In this document: positions 7,806 through 16,876 of the stretch, in pieces | How the letters are laid out: each line of letters opens with the position of its first letter | Numbering within the stretch: the first letter of the stretch is position 1 | NCBI GenBank assembly: GCA_014729775.1 | Contig: WJJJ01000003.1 | Coordinates: forward strand, 1 to 55,600 | Direction of reading: 5' to 3' | Source of the DNA: Candidatus Omnitrophota bacterium | GTDB lineage: Bacteria > Omnitrophota > Gorgyraeia > Duberdicusellales > 4484-171 | DNA length: 55,600 nucleotides | Notes under the pieces: model-generated | What the model was told of the DNA's origin: nothing | Databases searched by the model: none | What the model saw: the letters and a program-made list of their open reading frames with translations, nothing else | Translations under genes and position numbers: made by a program

Positions 7806-9632
7806 ATGAAAAAGTATGACTGCATTGTCATCGGCGGCGGCCACGCCGGCATCGAAGCCGCCTACAGCGCCGCGAAGCTAGGCTGCAGGGTGATATTAAT
7901 GACCCTTGATCTGGACGGGATCGGCCGGCTTTCCTGCAATCCTGCGGTAGGAGGTATTTCCAAAGGGGCCTTGGTGCGGGAAGTGGATGCGTTGGGGGGG
8001 CTGATCGCCCGGATCACCGATGCCTGCGCCGTCAGTTACCGCCTCTTGAACCGCAGCAAGGGAAAGGCGGTATGGGCGACCCGCGCCCAGGTCGACAGGT
8101 TCCGCTATCCCCGGATTGCCCGGCAGTATTTAGAGCGTATGCCGCAGATAGATCTGCTCAACGCGAAAGCCAGGTCTCTTGACGTGGAGAAAGGCGAGAT
8201 CCGGGGAGTGGAGACGAATTTCGGCGAATATTTCGCGGCGTCGACGGTGATCGTGTGCGCCGGGACATTTTTGCAGAGTACGTTGCATATCGGTCTGCAG
8301 AGTTTCCCCGGAGGACGGCTCTATGAAGAATCCAGCGACGATTTATTCCGCGCGCTCGCCCAATCCGGTTTTCGTACGATGCATTTTAAAACCGGAACCT
8401 GCGCCCGGCTGGATAGACGAACTCTCGATTTTTCCTCAATGGAGGCACAGCCGTCCGAACCGGACGCGGGACCGTTCTCATTCAGAGGAGATCCTTCGCG
8501 CACCGCCGGTGAGGCGTGCTACATTACGTACACGACCGAAAAGACCAAAAAGATCATTGAAGCAAATCTCGGCCGTTCGCCTTTATATTCCGGCAAAATT
8601 CAAGCGACCGGTGTCCGCTACTGTCCTTCACTCGAAGATAAGGTCGTTAAATTTCCGCACAAGGAACGGCACCAGGTGTTCATCGAACCCGAAGGCCGGG
8701 ATACAGTCGAGATCTATCCCAACGGAATTTCCACTTCTCTTCCTTTTGACGTACAGGAACAGTTTATTCACACCATTCCCGGGCTGGAGCAGGCGCGGAT
8801 TCTGCGGCCCGGATACGGCATTGAACACGGGGTGATCGATTCCCGGCAGCTGAAAGTCACGCTGGAAGCCGGACACGTGAAGGGGTTATTTCTCGCCGGA
8901 CAGGTAAACGGGACTACCGGCTATGAAGAAGCCGCCGCCCAGGGGCTTGTTGCCGGCGTGAACGCTGCTTTTCAGGTCAAGGGCGCTCCGCCGTTTGTCC
9001 TTCAGCGGGATGAATCGGTGATCGGGGTGTTGATCGATGATTTGACGACAAAAGGCACCCGGGAGCCGTACCGGATGTTTACCTCGCGCTGTGAATATCG
9101 GCTTTCTTTGAGGGAAAGCAACGCAGATCTTCGGCTGGCGGTACGTGCCAGAGAAATGGGGTTGCTCTCGGAAAAAGAATATTCTCTGGTAAGCGCTAAG
9201 GATGCGGCAATTGAGGAGGAGCTTTCCCGGTTACGGCGGGAATCGGTCATGCTGACGGAGCGGCGGATTTCTTTGTTTGACGCGTTGAAGCGACCCTGCT
9301 ATTCCTATGCGAATTTGGTTAAAAAAACGGTGCCGCCTGGAGTGGAGAGAGAAGTGGAGATCAGGGTGAAATATCAGGGATTTCTGCGTAAAGAACGCAT
9401 ATGGAAAAAAGAACTCGCACATTTGGACCGGATAAAAATCCCTCCCGGCATCGATTTTGCCGCGGTCCCTTCACTTTCCAACGAAATCAAAGAAAAGCTG
9501 ACCCTTTCCCGCCCGTCGACGCTGGCCGATGCCCTGCGGATCAGCGGAGTGACTCCCGCCGCGATATTCAGTCTCTACAGCTACATCCGTAAACCTATCA
9601 AGGAAAAGAGTCCGGAGAGAACGGCCGGCTAG
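7806..9632 (+). CDS. mnmG: tRNA uridine-5-carboxymethylaminomethyl modification enzyme MnmG (GidA)
   Basis: The FAD-dependent large subunit of MnmEG modifies the wobble uridine of tRNAs reading two-codon boxes. The dinucleotide-binding GGGHAG is at residues 10-15. The family signatures [25 protein letters not shown] and [18 protein letters not shown], the block [20 protein letters not shown], and the helical C-terminal MnmE/tRNA-binding region are all present. Length (608) is normal. A longer in-frame GTG start exists 18 nt upstream, but it lies inside the -10 box, so the ATG is chosen. Its stop codon overlaps the stop of the convergent lpxB. Confidence 0.96.
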   Translation: MKKYDCIVIGGGHAGIEAAYSAAKLGCRVILMTLDLDGIGRLSCNPAVGGISKGALVREVDALGGLIARITDACAVSYRLLNRSKGKAVWATRAQVDRFRYPRIARQYLERMPQIDLLNAKARSLDVEKGEIRGVETNFGEYFAASTVIVCAGTFLQSTLHIGLQSFPGGRLYEESSDDLFRALAQSGFRTMHFKTGTCARLDRRTLDFSSMEAQPSEPDAGPFSFRGDPSRTAGEACYITYTTEKTKKIIEANLGRSPLYSGKIQATGVRYCPSLEDKVVKFPHKERHQVFIEPEGRDTVEIYPNGISTSLPFDVQEQFIHTIPGLEQARILRPGYGIEHGVIDSRQLKVTLEAGHVKGLFLAGQVNGTTGYEEAAAQGLVAGVNAAFQVKGAPPFVLQRDESVIGVLIDDLTTKGTREPYRMFTSRCEYRLSLRESNADLRLAVRAREMGLLSEKEYSLVSAKDAAIEEELSRLRRESVMLTERRISLFDALKRPCYSYANLVKKTVPPGVEREVEIRVKYQGFLRKERIWKKELAHLDRIKIPPGIDFAAVPSLSNEIKEKLTLSRPSTLADALRISGVTPAAIFSLYSYIRKPIKEKSPERTAG

Positions 9633-10720
9633 GCCGCCGAAAGCCCCAGGTAATTTCCGATGTATTCTGCGAAACGGGAAGTGGCGTGGTCCGGTCCCAG
9701 CATCCTTTTGAGGGTTTTGAGCTTCTCTTTCATTTCCCCGTATTTTACCGGATTGGTGAGGTATTCGAGCACGGTATCGGCAATTGCCCGGGGGTTGGCG
9801 TCATGCTGAAGAAGTTCGTCGATGATCCGGTCCGACGCGACGATGTTGGCCATCGCGATTGAATCAACGGTAACCAGCTTGCGGATGAGGTGCCAGGTCA
9901 GGGGATGCACTTTATAGATGACACAATATGGGATTTCCAGCAGTGCGATTTCTATTGTCGCGGTACCGGAAGAGGAAACCACAAACCGGGAACTTTCCAG
10001 GATGTCGTAAGAATGCAGGCTGATTTCCTCTGCCGGGAAAAAGGGCCGGTACAGCGATTCATCAAGGTGGCGGGGCCGCAGTATTTGGAAGCGGTAGCCG
10101 GGCAGTCTTTCCGCCAGCATATCGCGGGCTTCTCTCAGCACTCCTAAATGCCGCTGGATTTCATTTTTTCGCGAACCCGGAAGGAACGTGATCAGATCCT
10201 GGGGAGGAAACCCTTTTTTTTGGATTACTTCCAGTAGCGGGTGTCCGAAATAAAGGGCGTCTACCTGATGGGTACCGTAAAAATCCCGTTCGAAGGCAAA
10301 GATGACGATCATTTTTTTTATGTATTTTTTGATCTGTAACACTCTTTTCTTGCGCCATGCCCACACTTGGGGGCTCACGTAATAGAAGACCGGTATATCG
10401 GGATAGAGAGTCCGGGCCAGCCGAAGATTGAAGTCGGGGAAATCGATTAATATTACAAGATCCGGGTGAAGAGTTTTGACCTTCTGCACGCACTTTTTCA
10501 GGAGCCCGGCAAGAGTTTTGAGGTGGCGTACTACCTCGAATATGCCCGATACCGAATGCCGCTGGATATCCAGTATTTGTTCTGATTCCCGGGCCATTTT
10601 TTCTCCGCCGCAGGAATAGAGAGCCAGTTCCGGTCCGTATCGTTGTTTCAGCTCCCGGCAAAGAAGGGCGCCGTAGAGGTCTCCGGAAGTGTCGCCTGCG
10701 ACTATTACGATTTTTTTCAT
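9629..10720 (-). CDS. lpxB: Lipid-A-disaccharide synthase
   Basis: It condenses UDP-2,3-diacylglucosamine with lipid X to form the lipid A disaccharide on the inner face of the cytoplasmic membrane. The family markers are clear: [20 protein letters not shown] at the N-terminus, [41 protein letters not shown] and [20 protein letters not shown]. The 363-residue length is typical. Three bases separate its ATG from the stop of the upstream oxidoreductase gene, so both form one operon. The gene end overlaps the mnmG stop on the other strand by 3 nt. Confidence 0.96.
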   Translation of the reverse strand: MKKIVIVAGDTSGDLYGALLCRELKQRYGPELALYSCGGEKMARESEQILDIQRHSVSGIFEVVRHLKTLAGLLKKCVQKVKTLHPDLVILIDFPDFNLRLARTLYPDIPVFYYVSPQVWAWRKKRVLQIKKYIKKMIVIFAFERDFYGTHQVDALYFGHPLLEVIQKKGFPPQDLITFLPGSRKNEIQRHLGVLREARDMLAERLPGYRFQILRPRHLDESLYRPFFPAEEISLHSYDILESSRFVVSSSGTATIEIALLEIPYCVIYKVHPLTWHLIRKLVTVDSIAMANIVASDRIIDELLQHDANPRAIADTVLEYLTNPVKYGEMKEKLKTLKRMLGPDHATSRFAEYIGNYLGLSAA

Positions 10721-10723
10721 TGG

Positions 10724-11623
10724 TCAGTCTGCGGTTCGAATATTATCCTGAATGCGCAGGGCGAGGCCCAGCGCGTCCCGCGCGCTTTCTGCGTATTCCA
10801 GCGGTGAAGAACCGTTGCGGACCAGCTGGATGAACTCGGTAATTTCTTTTTTCAGCGGTTCTTCTTTTTGGATGGGGATATCCTGACGGATAATTTCATG
10901 TTCTTTTTTCTGGTAAATTTCCACATGTTGGCGGGCGTAATCCAGAGAGACATAGCGCTGAGGCATGAACACGCGGATTTTCCTTTCCCGTTTCGCCGAT
11001 ATTCGGGAGGAGGTCACGTTGGCGACGCAGCCTCCCGTGAATTCCAGCCGGGCGTTGACGATGTCTTCGGCGGGGGAAAGCACTTTTACTCCTTTGGTCG
11101 AAATCTGATGAATGTCGTCTTTGACCAGATCAAGGATGATATCGAGATCATGGATCATCAGATCGAGCACGACGCTCACTTCCAGGGAACGGTAAGGATA
11201 AGGGCTTAACCGGTGACACTCGATAAAGAGAGGGGCGGTGATGATTTGTTTCGCAGCCAGATAGGCGTTATTGTACCTTTCCACATGTCCTGCGAATAAC
11301 AGCGTGCGGTGTTGACGGGCCAGCTCGAGCAGGCGGTTTGCCTGGTCAAGCGTCGAAGTGAGCGGTTTTTCCACGAACGTCGGAATTCCTTTTGCCAAAA
11401 AGAACCCAGCGATTTCATGATGGGTCGGGGTAGGCGTGGCGATGCTGACCGCGTCAACCGGGGGGAGCTCGCGGTAGTCCGAGAATCCTGTCAGGTGAGG
11501 ATGGCAGGAGAGCGCGTCCGGACGGGTGTCGACAAGAAAAATCTGCGTGATTTCAGGGAGTTCCTCGTAAATCCGCCGATGAATACCGCCCAGTTTCCCG
11601 ACCCCGATAATCCCGACTTTCAT
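10724..11623 (-). CDS. Gfo/Idh/MocA family NAD(P)-dependent oxidoreductase linked to lipid A genes
   Basis: The Rossmann start MKVGIIGVGKLGGIHRRI, the strand DAVSIATPTPTH and the FVEKPLTSTLDQA motif (the EKP family mark) are visible, followed by the usual C-terminal alpha/beta domain. I start at the ATG that opens the first strand. It lies directly beside lpxB and is divergent from msbA. In several diderms a related oxidoreductase, GnnA, oxidises UDP-GlcNAc at C3 to supply 3-amino sugar for lipid A, and GnnA genes sit among lpx genes. That role is plausible here but unproven, and no GnnB-type aminotransferase is in the window. Other family members act on inositol or sugar substrates. Confidence 0.88.
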   Translation of the reverse strand: MKVGIIGVGKLGGIHRRIYEELPEITQIFLVDTRPDALSCHPHLTGFSDYRELPPVDAVSIATPTPTHHEIAGFFLAKGIPTFVEKPLTSTLDQANRLLELARQHRTLLFAGHVERYNNAYLAAKQIITAPLFIECHRLSPYPYRSLEVSVVLDLMIHDLDIILDLVKDDIHQISTKGVKVLSPAEDIVNARLEFTGGCVANVTSSRISAKRERKIRVFMPQRYVSLDYARQHVEIYQKKEHEIIRQDIPIQKEEPLKKEITEFIQLVRNGSSPLEYAESARDALGLALRIQDNIRTAD

Positions 11624-11633
11624 AATGATAGGT

Positions 11634-11662
11634 ATCATATCAAATCGCTTGTGGAAAGTCAA
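11634..11662 (-). promoter_or_regulatory. Promoter of the oxidoreductase-lpxB operon
   Basis: Read on the minus strand: -35 TTGACT (11662-11657), 17-bp spacer, and extended -10 TGATATGAT (11642-11634). Only 10 nt separate the -10 from the ATG at 11623 and no Shine-Dalgarno is seen, so the mRNA may be leaderless. Confidence 0.6.
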
Positions 11663-11677
11663 TTGATGTGATACAAT
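11649..11677 (+). promoter_or_regulatory. Promoter of msbA, interleaved with the divergent promoter
   Basis: -35-like TTGTGG (11649-11654), 17-bp spacer, extended -10 TGATACAAT (11669-11677). Its -35 lies inside the spacer of the opposite promoter, so two polymerases could hardly occupy both at once. Confidence 0.6.
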
Positions 11678-11730
11678 CGCTTGTCTTTCAACGGAACTGC
11701 CGATTTTTGCACTCAATCGTAAGGAATTCA

Positions 11731-13548
11731 ATGAAAGAATATTTGAGGGAATATTTCAAATTGCTCCGGTTTACGAAACCGTACAAGGGCCTTTTTTTTC
11801 TCGCGCTTTGCTGCATGGCGGTTTCTACCGTTTTTGACGGGGTGACGTTGGGGATGATCGTGCCCCTTTCCGACCGGATTCTTACGAACAAAGAAGTGAT
11901 CATTCCCGGGGATGTTCCGCCTGCCCTGGCGCAGGTGGTCGCGTATTTTAATTCTTTAAATCCCCATGTGTTGTTAAGGTACATGGTCATATTCATGATC
12001 GGGCTGTTCTTTTTCAAAGGGGTGTTCCTGTTCCTTCAGACCTACCTCATGAACGTGATCGGGGAAAGCGTCATTCGCGAGGTGCGTGATGCGCTGTACA
12101 GGAAATTTCAGGATCTATCGATGAGTTTTTACGCGCAGAAGAGGACCGGTGAACTTATTTCCCGTGTGACCAACGACGTCCTGCGCATTGCCAACGCGCT
12201 TACCTACGCGCTTACGGACATGTTGTATCAGTCGATGCAGGTGCTGTTCTTTGCCTCGATCGCTTTTTATATCGGGTTCAAAATATCGTGGTTCCTTCCG
12301 CTGATCTCATTCGTGATTTTTCCCTGTATCATGATTCCGGTCGTGAAGTTCGGGAAGAAAATAAAGTCATATTCTGCCGAGGTACAGAATAAAATGGCCG
12401 ATTTGAATTCTCAGCTTGCCGAAACGATTCAAGGCGCCTATATTATTAAGGCCTTTTTGCGGGAAGAATATGAAATCGAGCGGTTTCGGGAGATTAACCG
12501 CCAATATTACCGGTTCACGCTAAAAGGAATGAAACGGACGATTTTCCTGTCTCCGTTTACCGAGTTTGTCGGCGCGTGCGGTGCGATGGTATTATTGTGG
12601 CTGATCGGGCAGGAGGTGATTGCCGGCCGGATTTCCTTCGGCGTGTTCGGTTTGTTTTTAGCTTCGGTATTGTCCATGATGCGGCCCTTGAAGAAGCTCT
12701 CCAACGCTCACGCGATCAACCAGCGGGCGATTGCCGCATCTTCCCGGATTTATAAAATTCTGGAAGAAGAGCCGCTGGTGAAAGAAGCTTCCCGGCCGGT
12801 GGAAATATCGGGGATTGACCGGGATATCCGGTTCGAGCAGGTATCCTTTCAGTATAATCCCGGTGAAGAAACCGTGCTCAAAGACGTGGATTTTACGGTG
12901 CGCAGGGGGGAGCAGATCGCGTTCGTCGGTCATTCCGGCGCGGGGAAGTCGACGCTGGTTAATTTACTGCCGCGGTTTTATGATCCTACCCGGGGCCGTA
13001 TTTTGATTGACGGAAGGGACATCCGGGAGCTTCGCATCGTATCCTTGCGGCGGCTTATTTCGGTAGTTTCTCAGGAAACGATGCTCTTTCATACCACGGT
13101 GCGGGAAAATATCCGTTACGGAAAAGAGGACGCCGGTGAAGAAGACCTGATCCAAGCCGCGCAAAAAGCCCACGCCTGGGAGTTTATCCGGAATTTGCCC
13201 CGGGGGATGGATACGATCGTGGGCGACCGGGGTTTTCGTCTGTCCGGCGGACAGAAACAGCGTATTGCGATCGCGCGGGCGATACTCAAAGACGCGCCGA
13301 TTCTCATTCTGGACGAGGCGACCAGCCATTTAGACACCGTGGCGGAGCGGCTGATCAAAGACGCGCTCCACGTGCTCATGAAGGGAAAAACCGCCTTTAT
13401 TATTGCGCATCGACTGTCCACGGTCCAAAATGCCGACCGTATTTTGGTCATTGAAAACGGCAAGATCACGGAAGAAGGCCGGCACGAGGAATTATTAAGG
13501 AAAGGGACGGTGTACCGGACGTTGTACGATCTCCAATTTAAGGTATAA
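11731..13548 (+). CDS. msbA: MsbA-type lipid A/phospholipid exporter ABC transporter
   Basis: A half-transporter fusing a six-helix membrane domain (residues about 1-330) to an ATPase domain. The ATPase shows Walker A GHSGAGKST near residue 400, a Q-loop VVSQETMLFHTTVREN, the signature LSGGQKQR near 504, Walker B ILILDEATSHLD and the H-loop IIAHRLSTV. Length (605) is that of MsbA. Its position divergent from lpxB supports flipping of lipid A across the inner membrane, though drug or peptide exporters share this architecture. An upstream in-frame start exists at 11668, but it lies within the promoter. The ATG after AAGGAA is chosen. Confidence 0.9.
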   Translation: MKEYLREYFKLLRFTKPYKGLFFLALCCMAVSTVFDGVTLGMIVPLSDRILTNKEVIIPGDVPPALAQVVAYFNSLNPHVLLRYMVIFMIGLFFFKGVFLFLQTYLMNVIGESVIREVRDALYRKFQDLSMSFYAQKRTGELISRVTNDVLRIANALTYALTDMLYQSMQVLFFASIAFYIGFKISWFLPLISFVIFPCIMIPVVKFGKKIKSYSAEVQNKMADLNSQLAETIQGAYIIKAFLREEYEIERFREINRQYYRFTLKGMKRTIFLSPFTEFVGACGAMVLLWLIGQEVIAGRISFGVFGLFLASVLSMMRPLKKLSNAHAINQRAIAASSRIYKILEEEPLVKEASRPVEISGIDRDIRFEQVSFQYNPGEETVLKDVDFTVRRGEQIAFVGHSGAGKSTLVNLLPRFYDPTRGRILIDGRDIRELRIVSLRRLISVVSQETMLFHTTVRENIRYGKEDAGEEDLIQAAQKAHAWEFIRNLPRGMDTIVGDRGFRLSGGQKQRIAIARAILKDAPILILDEATSHLDTVAERLIKDALHVLMKGKTAFIIAHRLSTVQNADRILVIENGKITEEGRHEELLRKGTVYRTLYDLQFKV

Positions 13549-13664
13549 TGAGGAGAACTCCGCGATTTCGCAACAATTTGCCCTGCCAGGGGCGGTCCCG
13601 ATGAATTTTTCGCGCTGTCCCTTAAAAACGGGCCGAAGGCAACGGACTGCGGGATAGAATAAAC

Positions 13665-13692
13665 TTGCAAATATAGCGGATTATGATATACT
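13665..13692 (+). promoter_or_regulatory. Promoter of the rpsB-tsf-pyrH-frr operon
   Basis: -35 TTGCAA (13665-13670), 16-bp spacer, extended -10 TGATATACT (13684-13692). It predicts a leader of roughly 95 nt before rpsB. Confidence 0.7.
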
Positions 13693-13716
13693 TTTCCTTC
13701 TGTCTGGAAAAGGAGA

Positions 13717-13749
13717 ACGTCTTCCCGGCGGTTCCGGAAGGGGGGACGT
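13717..13749 (+). promoter_or_regulatory. Structured 5' leader of rpsB
   Basis: Arms 13717-13726 (ACGTCTTCCC) and 13740-13749 (GGGGGGACGT) form ten continuous pairs, two of them G-U, closing a 13-nt loop. A smaller A/T stem (GCAAA at 13750, TTTGC at 13763) follows. Ribosomal protein S2 controls its own leader in several bacteria, so an autoregulatory site is a reasonable guess. I do not recognise it as one of the catalogued motifs. Confidence 0.5.
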
Positions 13750-13795
13750 GCAAATTTTTTCTTTTGCGGAAGTCTAAAGAGGAGGACATATACCT

Positions 13796-14647
13796 ATGGC
13801 AATACCGGAGGTAATCAGGAAATTATTGGAAAACGGGGTGCATTTTGGGCATCTCAGCAAACACTGGAATCCGAAAATGAAAAAGTTTATTTTCGGGAAG
13901 AAGAAAAATATCTATATTATCGATCTCGAAAAAACAGCCGATAAAATCGAAGAGGCGAAAGATTATCTGAGGGAACTGGCTGCCGACGGAAAGAAGATCA
14001 TGTTCGTTTCGACAAAAAAACAGTTGAGGGAACTTGTGCGCGAACATGCCGAATCGGTGAATATGCCGTACGTGGTCGAACGCTGGGTAGGCGGTTTTCT
14101 TACCAATTATTCTACTGTGCGCGAACGCGTCAGACACTACGTGGAATTGCTGGAAAAAAAGGAAAAAGGCGATTTTGACCGCATGCCGGGGAAGGAAAAA
14201 GTGCGTCTGAAGAGGGAACTCGAGCGAATGAAGAAGAATTACGACGGAGTTACTTCTCTTGAGGATTTACCCGATTGTATCTATGTGGTTGATCCCAAAA
14301 AAGAGTGGGCGTGTATCCGGGAAGCGACCAAACTGAGTATTCCCCTGGTCGCTTTGATTGATACGGATGCGAATCCCGAGGTGATTGATTATCCGATCCC
14401 CGGGAATGACGACGCGATAAAATCGGTACGGCATATTACTTCCTGTCTGACCGAGGCGATTGGCGAAGGGCAGGAAAAAGGGCGCAGTGCCGCAGAGGAG
14501 AGTGTGTCCCGGGAAGCCGCTGGGGAACAGAAAGAAGAGGCGCAGGCTCAGCCTGAATTGGTGCAGACGGAAACCAAGGTAAATGAAACGGCAGAGGCGC
14601 CGCAAGACAAGACCTCTCCCGAGAATTCTCAGCAAAAGGAGGAATAG
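13796..14647 (+). CDS. rpsB: 30S ribosomal protein S2 with acidic C-terminal extension
   Basis: The core runs from AIPEVIRKLLENGVHFGH through LEKTADKI, FVSTKKQLRELV, ERWVGGFLTNY and the SIPLVALIDTDANPEVIDYPIPGNDDA region to about residue 225, all typical of S2. About 55 further residues, rich in E, Q, A, S and K and without predicted fold, extend the chain to 283 residues against about 240 in E. coli. GAGGAGGA precedes the ATG. First gene of the classic rpsB-tsf-pyrH-frr order. Confidence 0.97.
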   Translation: MAIPEVIRKLLENGVHFGHLSKHWNPKMKKFIFGKKKNIYIIDLEKTADKIEEAKDYLRELAADGKKIMFVSTKKQLRELVREHAESVNMPYVVERWVGGFLTNYSTVRERVRHYVELLEKKEKGDFDRMPGKEKVRLKRELERMKKNYDGVTSLEDLPDCIYVVDPKKEWACIREATKLSIPLVALIDTDANPEVIDYPIPGNDDAIKSVRHITSCLTEAIGEGQEKGRSAAEESVSREAAGEQKEEAQAQPELVQTETKVNETAEAPQDKTSPENSQQKEE

Positions 14648-14651
14648 AGGA

Positions 14652-15170
14652 ATGAAAGTGGAGGACGTGAAAAAGTTACGCGAAATGACTTCATTAGGCG
14701 TCAAGGATTGTAAAAACGCGCTCCAGGAAGCATCCGGAGATGTCGATAAAGCACTCACGATTCTTCGTCAAAAAGGAATCCGCATGATGGAGAAAAGACA
14801 GGGTCGGGTTGCCCAGCAGGGACGGATTGAATCCTACGTGCATTTCGGAGGAAATCTTGGTGTATTGGTCGAGGTGAACTGCGAAACCGATTTTGTCGCC
14901 CGGACCGATGTGTTTAAAGCCTTCACCAAAGATATCGCAATGCAGGTCGCGGCGGCCAGCCCGGTGTATGTATCCCGGGAGGAGATTCCTGAATCCGAAG
15001 CTGAAGGAGTAAAGGATATTGAGGCATACGCGAAACAGTATTGTCTGCTTGACCAGCAGTTCATCAAAGACAGCAAACTTACTATCGCTGAGTATTTGAA
15101 GAATATCGTTTCTCAAACCGGGGAAAAGGTGGTAATCCGGAGGTTTGTTCGGTTTGTCGTTGGAGAATGA
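14652..15170 (+). CDS. tsf: Elongation factor Ts (short form)
   Basis: The nucleotide-exchange factor for EF-Tu. The N-terminal UBA-like domain ([20 protein letters not shown]) and the TDFVAR motif in [17 protein letters not shown] are conserved. The protein is 172 residues, well below the roughly 280 of E. coli, because only one core subdomain is present, as in other compact EF-Ts such as that of Thermus. The ATG follows AAGGAGGAATAGAGG four bases after the rpsB stop. Its stop overlaps the pyrH start. Confidence 0.96.
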   Translation: MKVEDVKKLREMTSLGVKDCKNALQEASGDVDKALTILRQKGIRMMEKRQGRVAQQGRIESYVHFGGNLGVLVEVNCETDFVARTDVFKAFTKDIAMQVAAASPVYVSREEIPESEAEGVKDIEAYAKQYCLLDQQFIKDSKLTIAEYLKNIVSQTGEKVVIRRFVRFVVGE

Positions 15171-15880
15171 TGTCCGGATATAAACGAATTCTGTTAAAAC
15201 TGAGCGGAGAAGCTTTCCTGGGAGAACGCACGCACGGGATTGATACCCAGGTGTGCGTGCATTTAGCCAAACAGATCAAAGAAGTGGTTTCCTCCGGTGT
15301 GGAAATTGCACTGGTGGTCGGCGGGGGGAATATTTTCCGCGGGATACCCCGGTCTCAGGAATACGCTATGGAACGTACCGTAGCCGACTACATGGGAATG
15401 CTGGCTACGGTACTCAACGGTCTGGCGCTGCAGAATGCCCTGGAAAAAGAGGGTGTGCCGAGCAGAGTGATGACCGCGATTCAGATGCATCAAATCGCCG
15501 AACCCTACATCCGGCGGCGGGCGATTCGGCATTTGGAAAAGAAACGGGCGGTTATTTTCGTCGCGGGGACCGGCAATCCTTATTTTACGACCGATACCGC
15601 CGCAGGATTGCGGAGCGTTGAGATTGACGCGGATGTCCTTTTAAAAGGAACCAAAGTCGACGGTGTATATTCCGAGGATCCCGAAAAAAACGCGGAGGCG
15701 GAATTATACCCCGAACTCGCCTACATGGATGTCATCCAGCGAGAGCTGCGGATAATGGATTCAACCGCGATCACGCTCTGTATGGAAAACAAATTGCCGA
15801 TCATCGTGTTTAATTTCATGCAGGAAGGGAATTTAAAAAAGGCGGTGAGCGGAGAAAATATTGGAACGATTATTAAGTGA
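15167..15880 (+). CDS. pyrH: Uridylate (UMP) kinase
   Basis: It phosphorylates UMP to UDP in pyrimidine nucleotide synthesis. The bacterial UMP-kinase markers are [57 protein letters not shown] and the [11 protein letters not shown] motif. Length (237) is normal. ATGATG at the start overlaps the tsf stop, so either ATG could be used. Confidence 0.97.
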   Translation: MMSGYKRILLKLSGEAFLGERTHGIDTQVCVHLAKQIKEVVSSGVEIALVVGGGNIFRGIPRSQEYAMERTVADYMGMLATVLNGLALQNALEKEGVPSRVMTAIQMHQIAEPYIRRRAIRHLEKKRAVIFVAGTGNPYFTTDTAAGLRSVEIDADVLLKGTKVDGVYSEDPEKNAEAELYPELAYMDVIQRELRIMDSTAITLCMENKLPIIVFNFMQEGNLKKAVSGENIGTIIK

Positions 15881-15889
15881 GGGGGCGCT

Positions 15890-16450
15890 ATGGGAATGAA
15901 GCAGATTTTACGGGAAATAGAAGACTCGATGAAGAAGACAATAGAGGCGACAAAGCGAGAATTTTCCGAGCTTCGTTCAGGCCGGGCGAATCCGAAAATG
16001 GTGGAAGGAGTACGGGTGAATTACTACGGAACTCCCACGCTGTTAAAGGAAATCGCGACGATCAGTGTTCCTGAAGCCCGTCTGATGGTAATTAGCCCCT
16101 ATGATCCGTCCTCGTTGAAAGAAATGGAGAAAGCGCTGTTGCAGGCCGATCTCGGGATCACCCCGATGAGCGACGGAAAAGTGATTCGTCTGATCGTCCC
16201 GCCGCTTTCACAGGAGCGACGGGAGGAACTCATAAAAATCGTGAAAAAGGTGGCGGAGGAAGGGAAGGTGTCGGTACGCACCGTGCGGCGTGATGGCAAA
16301 GAGCAGATCCGCGGCCTGGAGAAGAAAAAAGAGATATCGGAAGACGAGAAGTTCAAAGGCGAAGAAGAGCTGCAGAAGCTCACGGATAGATATGTCGAGG
16401 AGATCGACCGGATCCTCGAAGAGAAAGAGAAAGAGCTGAAATCGTTTTAA
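15890..16450 (+). CDS. frr: Ribosome recycling factor
   Basis: It splits the post-termination ribosome together with EF-G. The family pattern is complete: ELRSGRANPKMVEGVRVNYYG, PLKEIATISVPEAR-type block, ADLGITPMSDGKVIRL, and VRTVRRDG in the long helical arm. Length 186 is normal. The tRNA-Lys begins one base after the stop, so the transcript probably continues into the tRNAs and is cut by RNase P. Confidence 0.97.
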   Translation: MGMKQILREIEDSMKKTIEATKREFSELRSGRANPKMVEGVRVNYYGTPTLLKEIATISVPEARLMVISPYDPSSLKEMEKALLQADLGITPMSDGKVIRLIVPPLSQERREELIKIVKKVAEEGKVSVRTVRRDGKEQIRGLEKKKEISEDEKFKGEEELQKLTDRYVEEIDRILEEKEKELKSF

Positions 16451-16451
16451 T

Positions 16452-16524
16452 GAGCCGCTAGCTCAGTCGGCAGAGCACCGGCCTTTTAAGCCGGGTGTCC
16501 CGAGTTCGACCCTCGGGCGGCTCA
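16452..16524 (+). tRNA. tRNA-Lys (UUU)
   Basis: A full cloverleaf. Acceptor GAGCCGC/GCGGCTC, D arm GCTC-GAGC, anticodon stem CCGGC/GCCGG with loop CTTTTAA (anticodon TTT), and T arm CCGAG-TTCGACC-CTCGG. The discriminator is A. The 3' CCA is not encoded. Confidence 0.97.
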
Positions 16525-16633
16525 CTATAACATGAACGATTTTGAGATAAGTGATCTTTGAAAGGGTGCGCGAGGGGCAGGAGCGCGTGCACTATGCAGG
16601 TGCAGACAGAGAGGAAGCATGGTATTCCGGTCT

Positions 16634-16715
16634 GCCGAGGTGGCGGAACTGGCAGACGCGCAGGATTTAGGATCCTGTCCCGCAAGGGGTGGGAGTTCGA
16701 TTCTCCCCCTCGGCA
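16634..16715 (+). tRNA. tRNA-Leu (UAG)
   Basis: A type II tRNA. Acceptor GCCGAGG/CCTCGGC, anticodon stem CAGGA/TCCTG with loop TTTAGGA (anticodon TAG), a short variable arm (CCCGCAAGGGG region) and T loop TTCGATT. Discriminator A, no encoded CCA. The 109 bases between it and tRNA-Lys hold nothing I recognise. Confidence 0.95.
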
Positions 16716-16752
16716 TTATAGAAGCGCTGCCTGACGTGAGAGGGAATAAATC

Positions 16753-16828
16753 GCGGGTGTAGCTCAGCTGGTAGAGCGTCACGTTGCCAACGTGAAGGTC
16801 GGGGGTTCGAAACCCCTCGCCCGCTCCA
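16753..16828 (+). tRNA. tRNA-Gly (GCC)
   Basis: Acceptor GCGGGTG/CGCCCGC, D arm GCTC-GAGC, anticodon stem TCACG/CGTGA with loop TTGCCAA (anticodon GCC), and T arm with GTTCGAA. Discriminator T followed by an encoded CCA, unlike the two preceding tRNAs. Confidence 0.97.
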
Positions 16829-16876
16829 AACGCACAAAATTCAAGTGGATAGACGCATAAGCACAGTGAACGTGAG

